Shown here in pieces: positions 45,830-53,513 of a stretch of 64,000 bases of DNA; the stretch's first letter is position 1; every line of letters starts with the position of its first letter. The DNA comes from JBNKWA01 sp050299555 (GTDB lineage Bacteria; Pseudomonadota; Alphaproteobacteria; Rhodobacterales; Rhodobacteraceae): contig JBNKWA010000070.1 of the NCBI GenBank assembly GCA_050299555.1, positions 1 to 64,000 of the forward strand. The letters are read 5' to 3'. The position numbers and the translations under genes are program-made. The notes below the pieces were generated by a model that was not told the DNA's origin, searched no databases, and worked only from the letters and a program-made list of their open reading frames with translations.

Positions 45830-46207
45830 ATGACCGGAATGATCGTGTGGCAGCGCCTCGAAGGGGCGGTGATCCTTTTCGCCGCGATTGCGATCTACCT
45901 GCACCTGAACCCCGGGTTCGCATGGTGGTCGACGCTTCTGCTGTTCATGGCACCCGACCTCAGCTTTGCCGGCTACCTCGCCGGTCCGAGGGTTGGCGCG
46001 CTGGCCTACAACCTGGTCCATGTCTTTGCCTTCGGCACCGGGCTGCTTGCCCTGGGCCTGGTCCTGGACCATCCGCTGGTCGCCGCCATGGGCGCGCTGT
46101 GGTTCGCGCATGCGGGATTTGACCGGATGCTCGGCTATGGGCTGAAGTCCGGCGAAGGCTTCACCATCACCCATCTCGGGCGGATCGGCCGGGCCAGGCC
46201 GGAATAG
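45830..46207 (+). CDS. DUF4260 family membrane protein
   Basis: A 125-residue protein with about four membrane segments (GAVILFAAIAIYLHL, STLLLFMAPDLSFAGYLAG, NLVHVFAFGTGLLALGLVL, AMGALWFAHAGFDRMLGYGL) and the DUF4260 signature FAHAGFDRMLGYGLK. The function is unknown. ATG 45830 follows GGAGGGGG; the ATG at 45839 is an alternative. Confidence 0.85.
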   Translation: MTGMIVWQRLEGAVILFAAIAIYLHLNPGFAWWSTLLLFMAPDLSFAGYLAGPRVGALAYNLVHVFAFGTGLLALGLVLDHPLVAAMGALWFAHAGFDRMLGYGLKSGEGFTITHLGRIGRARPE

Positions 46208-46246
46208 GCCACCCCTGCCCGCCTGTCTTCTTGGTCAAAATACTCC

Positions 46247-46287
46247 CGCGCGGCAGCGCGGAACGAACGGCCCCGCAATGCGGGGCC
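46247..46287. terminator. Double hairpin between DUF4260 gene and methyltransferase
   Basis: CCGCGC-GGCA-GCGCGG is followed by a perfect 8-bp stem GGCCCCGC/GCGGGGCC (46269-46276 and 46280-46287) with an AAT loop. They lie between convergent genes, 12 bases from the end of the minus-strand gene, so bidirectional termination is likely. Confidence 0.55.
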
Positions 46288-46299
46288 GCGGGGTGCGAC

Positions 46300-47250
46300 C
46301 TAGCGCCGCCTGAGCGAAGGCATGGCTATCCCGGCCTCGTGGTCGGCGGCTGCGCCTGCGGCCGGCCGGGTGGCGATGAACAGCGTCTCGCCGCGCCAGA
46401 GCCCGTAGCGCAGGACATCCGGTTCGACGGCGACGAATTCGTCGAGCAGGAAGCCCGCGGCGCGGATCCGGTCGCGCACGTCGCGGCCGTAGAAGCGCAC
46501 ATGGTCCCATTGCCCGAAATGTGCGGCTGCCTGCGGCCCCGGCCGCACCTCGGGGTTTTCATAGGTCTCGGCCCAGCCTTCGCAGATCGGCGTCGACAGC
46601 AGCGCCACGCCCCCCGGCACCAGGATGCGGAAGAGCTCGGCCAAGGCCCGGCGGTCGTCCACATGCTCCAGCACATGGTTGCAGATGATCCGGTCGAAGC
46701 TGGCATCGGCGAGGTCGATGGCCTGGATGTCGAGGTTTAGGTCGACGTCCTTGCGCAGATAGTCGGCGGTGACGTAACGGCCGACCAGCGGCTCGACCAT
46801 GGCGCGGATCGCCGGTTCGGGGGCGAAATGCAGCAGGCTTTGCCCGGCGCCGATGCCGCCCGAGCGCATCAGCCACAGATGGAACAGCCGGTGCCGTTCC
46901 AGCGTGCCGCAACTGAGGCAGCGGGCATGGGGCCGGGGCGGGTTGCCGAAGGGCACGAAGCGGCCCTGATAGCCGCAGACGGTGCAATGCCGCGGCGGGT
47001 CGCGGCGGGCGGCGTTCTCCATCCGCTTCAGCGCATGCACCAGTGCCCGGTCGAAGGCCTTTTTCCCCGGCGCCCTGCCCTGGACAGGCGGCGCCGCGGC
47101 TGGTGGGTCGGCCGGTGGCGGGTCGGCCGGTGGCGCCTCTGTCGGCGCCTTGCCCGCGGGCGCTTTCGCCGTCGCCTTCTTCGCCGACGGCGTTCCGGCT
47201 GCCGCCGGTCCTGCCTTCGCCTTCGGCGCCGCTGCCTTGGCCGGGCTCAC
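46300..47250 (-). CDS. SAM methyltransferase with zinc ribbon and low-complexity N terminus
   Basis: A 316-residue protein in three parts. Residues 1-75 are Ala/Pro/Lys-rich and probably disordered. A CxxC...CxxC segment follows (HCTVCGYQG, then ARCLSCGTLERHR). The class I methyltransferase domain then has LLHFAPEPAIRAMVEP, IICNHVLEHVDDRRALAE and PGGVALLSTPI. The substrate is unknown. The start is GTG 47250 overlapping the sdhB stop (GTGA), so it is translated behind succinate dehydrogenase. A longer frame exists but lies inside sdhB. Confidence 0.82.
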   Translation of the reverse strand: MSPAKAAAPKAKAGPAAAGTPSAKKATAKAPAGKAPTEAPPADPPPADPPAAAPPVQGRAPGKKAFDRALVHALKRMENAARRDPPRHCTVCGYQGRFVPFGNPPRPHARCLSCGTLERHRLFHLWLMRSGGIGAGQSLLHFAPEPAIRAMVEPLVGRYVTADYLRKDVDLNLDIQAIDLADASFDRIICNHVLEHVDDRRALAELFRILVPGGVALLSTPICEGWAETYENPEVRPGPQAAAHFGQWDHVRFYGRDVRDRIRAAGFLLDEFVAVEPDVLRYGLWRGETLFIATRPAAGAAADHEAGIAMPSLRRR

Positions 47251-48026
47251 AGCCGCCGCTCGACCATCAGCTTCTTGATCTCGGCGATGGCCTTGGCCGG
47301 GTTCAGCCCCTTGGGGCAGGTCTGGGCGCAGTTCATGATCGTGTGGCAGCGGTAGAGCTTGAACGGGTCTTCCAGCATGTCGAGGCGTTCGCCGGTGGCC
47401 TCGTCGCGGCTGTCGATAATCCAGCGATAGGCGTGCAGAAGTGCCGCCGGGCCGAGATAGCGGTCGCCGTTCCACCAGTAGCTGGGGCAGGAGGTGGAGC
47501 AGCAGGCGCACATCACGCATTCATAAAGCCCGTCGAGCTTGGCGCGGTCGTCGATGGACTGCTTCCATTCGCCCTGGGGGGTGTTGGTCTCGGTCTCGAG
47601 CCAGGGCATGACGCTGGCGTGCTGAGCGTAGAAATGGGTCAGGTCGGGGATCAGGTCCTTGACCACCGGCATGTGCGGCAGCGGATGGATCTTCACGTCG
47701 CCCTCGACCTCGTCGAGGCCGTAGATGCAGGCCAGCGTGTTGATGCCGTCGATGTTCATCGCGCACGAGCCGCAGATCCCCTCGCGGCAGGAGCGGCGGA
47801 AGGTCAGCGTCGGGTCGATCTCGTTCTTGATCTTGATCAGCGCGTCCAGGATCATCGGCCCACAGGTGTCGAGGTCGACGAAATAGGTGTCGATGCGCGG
47901 CGTCTGGCCGTCATCGGGGTTCCAGCGATAGATGCGGAAGGTGCGCAGGTTCTTGGCGCCTTCGGGCTTGGGCCAGGTCTTGCCGACGCTGATGCGGGAG
48001 TTCTTGGGAAGGGTGAATTCAGCCAT
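47247..48026 (-). CDS. sdhB: Succinate dehydrogenase iron-sulfur subunit
   Basis: A 259-residue complex II electron-transfer subunit. The 2Fe-2S ferredoxin domain has RRSCREGICGSCAMNIDG. The 4Fe-4S and 3Fe-4S ligands lie in CVMCACCSTSCPSYWWN and CHTIMNCAQTCPKGLNP. It passes electrons from SdhA to quinone. It is last of the sdh subunit genes, separated from sdhA by a methyltransferase and three lipoprotein genes. Confidence 0.96.
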   Translation of the reverse strand: MAEFTLPKNSRISVGKTWPKPEGAKNLRTFRIYRWNPDDGQTPRIDTYFVDLDTCGPMILDALIKIKNEIDPTLTFRRSCREGICGSCAMNIDGINTLACIYGLDEVEGDVKIHPLPHMPVVKDLIPDLTHFYAQHASVMPWLETETNTPQGEWKQSIDDRAKLDGLYECVMCACCSTSCPSYWWNGDRYLGPAALLHAYRWIIDSRDEATGERLDMLEDPFKLYRCHTIMNCAQTCPKGLNPAKAIAEIKKLMVERRL

Positions 48027-48059
48027 TTCTCTGCCTCGTCATCGCGCTGCCATGGGCGC

Positions 48060-48878
48060 TCAGACCCTAGTGTATAGTGTGTTGCCGTCGCCCTCAAACA
48101 CCGCGCCGTAGCCCTTGGCCTGGAAAAGCGCGATGAGGTCGGTCCGCCACTGCCGCTTGTGGGCGGTCTCGATCATGATGTCATGCGGCCATGCGTCCGC
48201 CGGGACGGCGTCGAAGAGGCCGGCCAGCACCACGTCCTCGAAGCCCTCGATGTCGATCTTGACCACGATCCGGGCATAGCGGGCGGCATCGGCGAAGAAC
48301 GGCGCCAGCGGGCGGACCGGGACGGTGACGGTGCTGCGCGCCCGCTTGGCCCGGTGCAGCGTCGCCTGGCCGTAATTGCCGGGGATCAGCGACAGCTCGG
48401 CGGTGCCCTCGGCCTCGCCCAGCGCGCATTGATGCGGCTCCACCGGGTTGGCGAGCGTGTTGCTGTCGAGGTTGTGGCAGAGCCGCGCGTGCATCACCGG
48501 GTTCGGCTCGAAGGCGCGGACCAGCGAACCCGGAGCCGCGGCATCGGCGAGGCGCAGCGTGAAGCTGCCGGAATTGGCGCCGATGTCGAGGATCAGCGAG
48601 GGTGCTTCGGCGACGCGCGCCTCGAGCTGGGCGATCGAGGCGTCCTCGGGCGCCACGCCGTCGAGCCAGAGCCGGAAATCGGTGAAGTTCTCTGACGGGT
48701 AGAGCCGCATCCGGTGCCGGCCGATGGTCATGTCGCAGGGGGCCACCATGCCGCGGATGACCTGTCGCCCCCGTGGCCGGCCGACGCACATGCGAAAGAG
48801 CTGGCGCAGCTTCTCGGTCAGCGCCGGATCGTCTGTCTGCCCGGGTCCGGGCGGTGGCAGAGGCACGTCGTCGCTCAT
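48060..48878 (-). CDS. FkbM-family methyltransferase
   Basis: A 272-residue SAM-dependent methyltransferase with LILDIGANSGSFTLRLAD (SAM motif I), VRAFEPNPVMHARLCHN, and VVKIDIEGFEDVVLAGLF, the FkbM signature. Such enzymes O-methylate sugars or polyketides, often in surface polysaccharides. ATG 48878 overlaps the stop of the upstream lipoprotein gene (ATGA); ATG 48896 is possible. It lies between sdhA and sdhB. Confidence 0.85.
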   Translation of the reverse strand: MSDDVPLPPPGPGQTDDPALTEKLRQLFRMCVGRPRGRQVIRGMVAPCDMTIGRHRMRLYPSENFTDFRLWLDGVAPEDASIAQLEARVAEAPSLILDIGANSGSFTLRLADAAAPGSLVRAFEPNPVMHARLCHNLDSNTLANPVEPHQCALGEAEGTAELSLIPGNYGQATLHRAKRARSTVTVPVRPLAPFFADAARYARIVVKIDIEGFEDVVLAGLFDAVPADAWPHDIMIETAHKRQWRTDLIALFQAKGYGAVFEGDGNTLYTRV

Positions 48879-49306
48879 CGGCGCTGCGCCTGCCATTCGG
48901 CCAGCGTGCCGCCGGCGCGGATGAAGCGCACCGCCTCGGCCTTTTCGGCGGTGGTCAGCCGGTCCCAGATCGCCTGGTCGGCGGCGGTAAGGGTGATCGG
49001 CGGCCCTTCCAGCCCGGAGGCGGAGAGCGGGCCGGGCCCGGCGGCCGTGCCCGAGGCCATGCAGGCGTCGAAGGCCTCCGAGCGCCGGGTGGAGACGAGG
49101 AAGCCCTCGCGCAGCGTCGCCTCGACGAAGGCGTCGCCCGGACCGGCGCGGCGCAGCTCGGTCCCGGGCGTGGTGATCGCGGCGCGGCCGCGCTGGTAGC
49201 AGGCGCGCTCGCGTTCGGACTTGAAGCTGGGCGGTGGCAGGGTGGCGGCGCAGGCGGCGGCAACCAGCGGCGCGGCAAGCACGAGGGCCCTGGCGAGCGC
49301 GCGCAT
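48875..49306 (-). CDS. Lipoprotein, two-module (143 aa)
   Basis: A lipoprotein with a lipobox near LVAAAC (Cys19). The middle part (ERACYQRGRAA, then EAFDACM) resembles the mature part of the next lipoprotein upstream (ERQCFERARLAA, then VYSNCVV). The C terminus (LTAADQAIWDRLTTAEKAEA, VRFIRAGGTLAEW) resembles the C terminus of the third lipoprotein. It therefore looks like a fusion of the two neighbouring modules. Function is unknown. ATGA-type coupling joins it to the FkbM gene. Confidence 0.7.
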   Translation of the reverse strand: MRALARALVLAAPLVAAACAATLPPPSFKSERERACYQRGRAAITTPGTELRRAGPGDAFVEATLREGFLVSTRRSEAFDACMASGTAAGPGPLSASGLEGPPITLTAADQAIWDRLTTAEKAEAVRFIRAGGTLAEWQAQRR

Positions 49307-49599
49307 CAGCCGGTCCAGTCCGGGCGATCGTAGAGCGGCGTCGAGGGCAGTTCGCCCGAGCGCTGCACGACGCAGTTGCTGTAGACGTTCGCCGGGTCAC
49401 GGCCCTGCAGGTAGTCCGAGCTGACCGTCACCTCCAGCCCCGCCGACGGCCCGCCGGTGCCGACGCCGACCGCGACCTCGCCGCGGGGATGGGCGGCCAG
49501 CCGGGCCCGCTCGAAGCACTGCCGCTCGGCCGCCTCGCGCGGGATCGGGCCGCAGGCGGCAAGGCCCGCCAGCACCAGGAGCGGCAGAGCGGCGCGCAT
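49306..49599 (-). CDS. Small lipoprotein (97 aa)
   Basis: Signal peptide MRAALPLLVLAGLAAC has its lipobox Cys at residue 16. The mature part has two cysteines (RQCFERAR and VYSNCVVQRSGELP) probably forming a disulfide. It shares the ER-C-x3-R pattern with the following gene. The stop and next start share one base (TGATG). The family is unrecognised. Confidence 0.7.
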   Translation of the reverse strand: MRAALPLLVLAGLAACGPIPREAAERQCFERARLAAHPRGEVAVGVGTGGPSAGLEVTVSSDYLQGRDPANVYSNCVVQRSGELPSTPLYDRPDWTG

Positions 49600-49605
49600 G
49601 GCGCG

Positions 49606-49866
49606 CTAGACCGAGTAGAAGTCGCGGAAGGTGCCGCCGCCGGCGATGAACGCCTTGGCCTCGGCCTTGGCACCGTCGGTCATGGAGTTCCAGATCGTCA
49701 TCTCTTCGCGGGTCAGGCCGGGCGGCGGGCTGAGGTCGGCGCCGGCCGGCGCCGCGGTGGTGCCGGGGGTGGTCACGGTGACGGCGGCGCCGTCGGTGGT
49801 GGTCACCGGCTCGCAGGCGGCGAGCGCGATGGCGGAGGCGGAGATCAGCAGGGGCAGCCTTGTCAT
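49606..49866 (-). CDS. Small lipoprotein (86 aa)
   Basis: A lipoprotein signal (LLISASAIALAAC, Cys about 18) is followed by a Thr/Ala/Pro-rich linker and a C-terminal module LTREEMTIWNSMTDGAKAEA plus KAFIAGGGTFRDF. That module recurs in the 143-residue lipoprotein two genes downstream. ATG 49866 is preferred over 49908 because it starts directly before the hydrophobic core. Confidence 0.7.
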   Translation of the reverse strand: MTRLPLLISASAIALAACEPVTTTDGAAVTVTTPGTTAAPAGADLSPPPGLTREEMTIWNSMTDGAKAEAKAFIAGGGTFRDFYSV

Positions 49867-49976
49867 CGTAGCGTCCTTTCTGGGCGGGGCCGCGCCGTCA
49901 GCCGGCACGGGCGGAACAGGCGGAAGCCGGCGGCGGCACCAGCCGGGGCGCTGGAAAGCCGGCAGCGGCGGTCATG

Positions 49977-51782
49977 TCAGTAGACCCGCGCCTTGGGGGC
50001 GATCTTCTTGGGGTCGATGCCGCCCTGCTTGAGCGAGGTCAGCGGCTTGACGTGCACGTCGCGATAGCCGAGCGCAACCTTGTCGCCGTCCACCGTCGCC
50101 AGCGTGTGCTTGCGCCAGTTCTTGTCATCGCGGTCGGGATAGTCCTCGCGCGCATGCGCCCCACGGCTTTCGTGCCGCGCCTCGGCGCCGACGATGGTGG
50201 CCAGCGCGTTCGGCATCAGGTTGGTCAGCTCCAGCGTCTCCATCAGGTCGGAGTTCCAGATCAGCGAGCGGTCGGTGACGGCGAGATCGTCCAGCCCCCG
50301 GGCCACTTCGGCCATCTTGCCGCAGCCTTCCTTCAGCACCTCCTCGGTGCGGAAGACGGCGGCAAAGTTCTGCATCGTCCGCTGCATGTTGAGCCGCAGC
50401 TCGGCCGTGGGGTTGCCGCCCTTGGCGTTGCGAAGCCCGTCGAAGCGGTCCATGGCCTTGTCGACCGAAGCCTGGTTCAGCGGCCGGTTCGGGGCCTTGG
50501 CATCGACGGTCTCGCCCGCCCGGATCGCCGCGGCGCGACCGAAGACCACAAGGTCGATCAGGCTGTTCGACCCCAGCCGGTTGGCGCCGTGCACGGATGC
50601 GCAGCCGGCCTCGCCCACCGCCATCAGCCCGGGCTGGACCCGGTCGTGGTCGGTCTCGGTGGGGTTCAGCACCTCGCCCCAGTAGTTCGTCGGGATGCCG
50701 CCCATGTTGTAGTGCACCGTCGGCAGCACCGGGATCGGCTGGCGGGTGACGTCGACGCCGGCAAAGATCCGTGCCGATTCCGAGATGCCGGGCAGGCGCA
50801 GGGCCAGCGTCTCGGGCGGCAGGTGGTCGAGATGCAGGTAGATGTGGTCCTTCTCGGGGCCGACGCCGCGGCCCTCGCGGATCTCGATGGTCATGCAGCG
50901 CGAGACCACGTCGCGGCTGGCCAGATCCTTGTAGGTGGGGGCGTAGCGTTCCATGAAGCGCTCGCCCTCGGAATTGGTCAGATAGCCGCCCTCGCCGCGG
51001 GCGCCCTCGGTGATCAGGCAGCCGGCGCCGTAGATGCCGGTGGGGTGGAACTGCACGAACTCCATGTCCTGGAGCGGCAGCCCGGCCCGGGCGGCCATGC
51101 CGGCGCCGTCGCCGGTGCAGGTGTGGGCCGAGGTGCAGGAGAAATAGGCCCGCCCGTAGCCGCCGGTGGCCAGCACCACCATCTTGGCGTTGAAGCGGTG
51201 CATGGTGCCGTCGTCGAGGTTCCAGGCGATCACCCCCTGGCAGGCGCCGTCCTCGGCCATGATCAGGTCGATGGCGAAGTATTCGATGAAGAACTCGGCC
51301 TTCTGCTTCAGGCTCTGCCCGTAAAGGGTGTGCAGGATGGCGTGGCCGGTGCGGTCGGCGGCGGCGCAGGTGCGCTGCACCGGCGGGCCCTCGCCGAACT
51401 CGGTGGTATGGCCGCCGAAGGGGCGCTGGTAGATGCGGCCGTCCTCGGTGCGCGAGAACGGCACGCCGTAATGGTCGAGCTCGTAGACCGCCGCCGGCGC
51501 CTCGCGCGAGAGGTACTCCATGGCGTCCATGTCGCCCAGCCAGTCCGACCCCTTGATGGTGTCGTACATGTGCCACTGCCAGTGGTCGGGGCCCATGTTG
51601 CCGAGGCTGGCGGCGATGCCGCCCTGGGCCGCCACGGTGTGGCTGCGGGTCGGGAAGACCTTGGTGACGCAGGCGGTCTTGAGCCCCTGCTCGGCCATGC
51701 CGAGGGTGGCGCGCAGGCCGCTGCCGCCCGCCCCAACCACGACGACATCATAGGTGTGATCGACGAATTCGTAGGCCGCCAT
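49977..51782 (-). CDS. sdhA: Succinate dehydrogenase flavoprotein subunit
   Basis: A 601-residue catalytic subunit oxidising succinate to fumarate. The FAD motif is VVVVGAGGSGLRATLGMAEQ, and the covalent FAD histidine lies in RSHTVAAQGGIAASLGNMG. The active-site region is HPTGIYGAGCLITEGARGEG. The C-terminal Arg-rich YRDVHVKPLTS segment is conserved. It begins 12 bases after sdhD. Lipoprotein genes follow before sdhB. Confidence 0.97.
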   Translation of the reverse strand: MAAYEFVDHTYDVVVVGAGGSGLRATLGMAEQGLKTACVTKVFPTRSHTVAAQGGIAASLGNMGPDHWQWHMYDTIKGSDWLGDMDAMEYLSREAPAAVYELDHYGVPFSRTEDGRIYQRPFGGHTTEFGEGPPVQRTCAAADRTGHAILHTLYGQSLKQKAEFFIEYFAIDLIMAEDGACQGVIAWNLDDGTMHRFNAKMVVLATGGYGRAYFSCTSAHTCTGDGAGMAARAGLPLQDMEFVQFHPTGIYGAGCLITEGARGEGGYLTNSEGERFMERYAPTYKDLASRDVVSRCMTIEIREGRGVGPEKDHIYLHLDHLPPETLALRLPGISESARIFAGVDVTRQPIPVLPTVHYNMGGIPTNYWGEVLNPTETDHDRVQPGLMAVGEAGCASVHGANRLGSNSLIDLVVFGRAAAIRAGETVDAKAPNRPLNQASVDKAMDRFDGLRNAKGGNPTAELRLNMQRTMQNFAAVFRTEEVLKEGCGKMAEVARGLDDLAVTDRSLIWNSDLMETLELTNLMPNALATIVGAEARHESRGAHAREDYPDRDDKNWRKHTLATVDGDKVALGYRDVHVKPLTSLKQGGIDPKKIAPKARVY

Positions 51783-51794
51783 GGTTTTCTCCGC

Positions 51795-52175
51795 TCAGGC
51801 GCCGAAGGCCATCCGGGCGACGGCAAAGATGCCGGCCAGACCCAGCGCCCAACAGAACATCATGTTGGCAATCAGCAGCGCGGTGCGTGCCGCCTTGCCG
51901 TGGACATAGTCCTCGATCACCACCTGCAGGCCCAGCATCAGGTGCCAGAACGCGGTGCCGAGGAAGAGGATCGCCACCAGCGCGTTGAACGGGCTGGCGA
52001 AATGCGCCCGGACGGCGGCGTAGTCGGCGCCCAGGAGCGCCGCCATCTGCAGGATGAAGATCAGCGCCAGCGGGGCCAGCGCGATGGCGGTCAGGCGCTG
52101 CAGCCACCAGTGGCCGACGCCTTCCCTTGCGGGGCCGAGGCCGTGGACGCGCTGGCGGTCGGTCTGAAAGCTCAT
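51795..52175 (-). CDS. sdhD: Succinate dehydrogenase membrane anchor
   Basis: A 126-residue anchor with three membrane helices (ALAPLALIFILQMAALLG, FNALVAILFLGTAFWHLMLG, LLIANMMFCWALGLAGIFAV). The HLMLGLQVVIEDYVH segment carries the haem-ligand His and quinone-site residues. It follows sdhC by 10 bases. Confidence 0.92.
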   Translation of the reverse strand: MSFQTDRQRVHGLGPAREGVGHWWLQRLTAIALAPLALIFILQMAALLGADYAAVRAHFASPFNALVAILFLGTAFWHLMLGLQVVIEDYVHGKAARTALLIANMMFCWALGLAGIFAVARMAFGA

Positions 52176-52185
52176 GGCAGCGGCC

Positions 52186-52578
52186 TCATGCGACGATGGC
52201 GACGATCAGGGTGACAAGGGTCAGCGCCCCGGCGGCGGCGAGCACCGCAAGGCCGCTTTGGCGCACCGCCTCGAGGTCGAAGCCGCGGCCGATGTCCCAC
52301 CACAGGTGGCGGACCCCGTTGCACAGGTGGTACCAGAGTGCGGCGGCCGAGCAGAACAGGATCAGCGCCCCGAGCCACGAGGTCACCCACCAGTCGGCGG
52401 TTGCGAAGGCGCCGGGGCCGGCGGCGGCGGCCATGAGCCACCAGACCAGCATCAGCGCGGCGAGAATCAGGCCGACGCCGGTGATCCGGTGGCAGATCGA
52501 CATCACCATGGAGAGGTAGGGGCGGTAGATCGACAGGTGCGGCGACAGCGGCCGGTTGCCGCGATTCACATCGGCCAT
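52186..52578 (-). CDS. sdhC: Succinate dehydrogenase cytochrome b556 subunit
   Basis: A 130-residue membrane subunit with NRGNRPLSPHLSIYRPYLSM, the SdhC signature SICHRITGVGL, and the haem histidine in LWYHLCNGVRHLWWDIG. ATG 52578 is chosen over 52584 because the GGGAG ribosome site is 7 bases upstream of it. It is first in the sdhCDA operon. Confidence 0.93.
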   Translation of the reverse strand: MADVNRGNRPLSPHLSIYRPYLSMVMSICHRITGVGLILAALMLVWWLMAAAAGPGAFATADWWVTSWLGALILFCSAAALWYHLCNGVRHLWWDIGRGFDLEAVRQSGLAVLAAAGALTLVTLIVAIVA

Positions 52579-52641
52579 GGACATGCTCCCTGCGACGGCC
52601 GGTTGGGCTGATCGGGCCGCCGCCGCCTTCGTCTTCGCGCA

Positions 52642-52671
52642 AAGGTAGACCAGATTGGCGGCGGAACCCAA
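52642..52671 (-). promoter_or_regulatory. Candidate sdhC promoter
   Basis: On the minus strand TTGGGT (52671-52666) and TACCTT (52647-52642) are 18 bases apart, about 65 bases before the sdhC ATG. The match is weak. The rest of the 250-base gap to 52828 shows no gene. Confidence 0.3.
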
Positions 52672-52828
52672 CCCCCTTTTTGGTGCGTCGCAACGAATGC
52701 CCCGGGGGCGTGCCGGTCGCCGCGCGGCCGTCCTGCCCGCCAGGTGTCAGGTGCGCCCGGGCAATCGGGCCCGGTTGCCTGCCGGTGCCCGCCGTTGCCC
52801 GGCTTCAGGTGGCGTTCGCGGTGGGCCT

Positions 52829-53398
52829 TCAGGTGCTGCGGTTGAGATGCGGGAACGGCGGCAGGTGGTCGGGGGCGAGGAAGCCGACCAGCTTTGCCCA
52901 GCCGTCGCCGGCCTCGAGGTTCATTTCCATCAGATCGCCGGGCCGTCGCCGGAAGTGGGCGCGGATGGCGGCGTGGCGGTCGCGCCAGACCTCGCGATAG
53001 CGGGCCTCGTTGCCGGCCAGCCCGTCGACCCCGTACATCCAGCGCCTGAGCGGGTTGTTGCGGTCGGGAAAGAAGCGCCGGTAGCTGTCCAGCCAGGCGT
53101 CCTCGTCGCGGGTGGTGAGGATGAACCTGGTGCCGGGAAAGGCCGCGTCCACCGCCTCGGCGAGGAAGGCGAAGGGGCTGTCCTCGGCGGCGTCGTTGTT
53201 GGCGAGCACGTCAAGCGCGATGCGCCGGATCACCGCACCCGGGTCGGCCGGGCCCCTGTCAAGCGCCCGGGCCAGCGGGCCGGTGGCATTGCCCACCGAC
53301 AGGCCGAGGGCCGTCAGCGCCCGGGCCACCGACTTGGTTCCGGTCTTGTGAAGGCCGATGACGCAGACCTTGCGCCCGCCGAGTGCCGCCTGCTTCAT
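52829..53398 (-). CDS. Sulfotransferase-family protein
   Basis: A 189-residue P-loop sulfotransferase-like protein. The PAPS-binding 5' loop is VIGLHKTGTKSVARALTALG, and a 3'-phosphate-binding region lies in RFILTTRDEDAWLDSYRRFF. It would transfer sulfate from PAPS to a glycan or lipid. ATG 53398 is chosen; ATG 53428 is possible. It lies between the chemoreceptor gene and sdhC on the same strand. Confidence 0.82.
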   Translation of the reverse strand: MKQAALGGRKVCVIGLHKTGTKSVARALTALGLSVGNATGPLARALDRGPADPGAVIRRIALDVLANNDAAEDSPFAFLAEAVDAAFPGTRFILTTRDEDAWLDSYRRFFPDRNNPLRRWMYGVDGLAGNEARYREVWRDRHAAIRAHFRRRPGDLMEMNLEAGDGWAKLVGFLAPDHLPPFPHLNRST

Positions 53399-53462
53399 TG
53401 CAACCGCGTCCCCAAACCGTGCCGGCAAACCGGGCGTCCAAGACCGCGCCCTTGCCGGGCTT

Positions 53463-53493
53463 CACCGGCCCCGGCGGCCCGGGAAAGCCGGTG
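53463..53493. terminator. Hairpin after chemoreceptor gene
   Basis: CACCGGC with GCCGGTG as the outer stem and CCGGG-type inner pairs form a 31-base structure starting 21 bases beyond the chemoreceptor stop. It separates that gene from the sulfotransferase gene. Confidence 0.4.
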
Positions 53494-53513
53494 CCGAGCC
53501 CCAAAGCAGGGGT

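Noticed and set aside
44389..45831. 480-codon minus-strand frame over ethylmalonyl-CoA mutase and the repeats
   Set aside because: It is antisense to a clear gene and crosses the repeat cluster; no family features.
53408..53420. Additional GTCCCC repeat element (GTCCCCAAACCGT)
   Set aside because: It resembles the outer half-site only; no palindrome or inner half-site lies at the expected spacing, so chance is likely.
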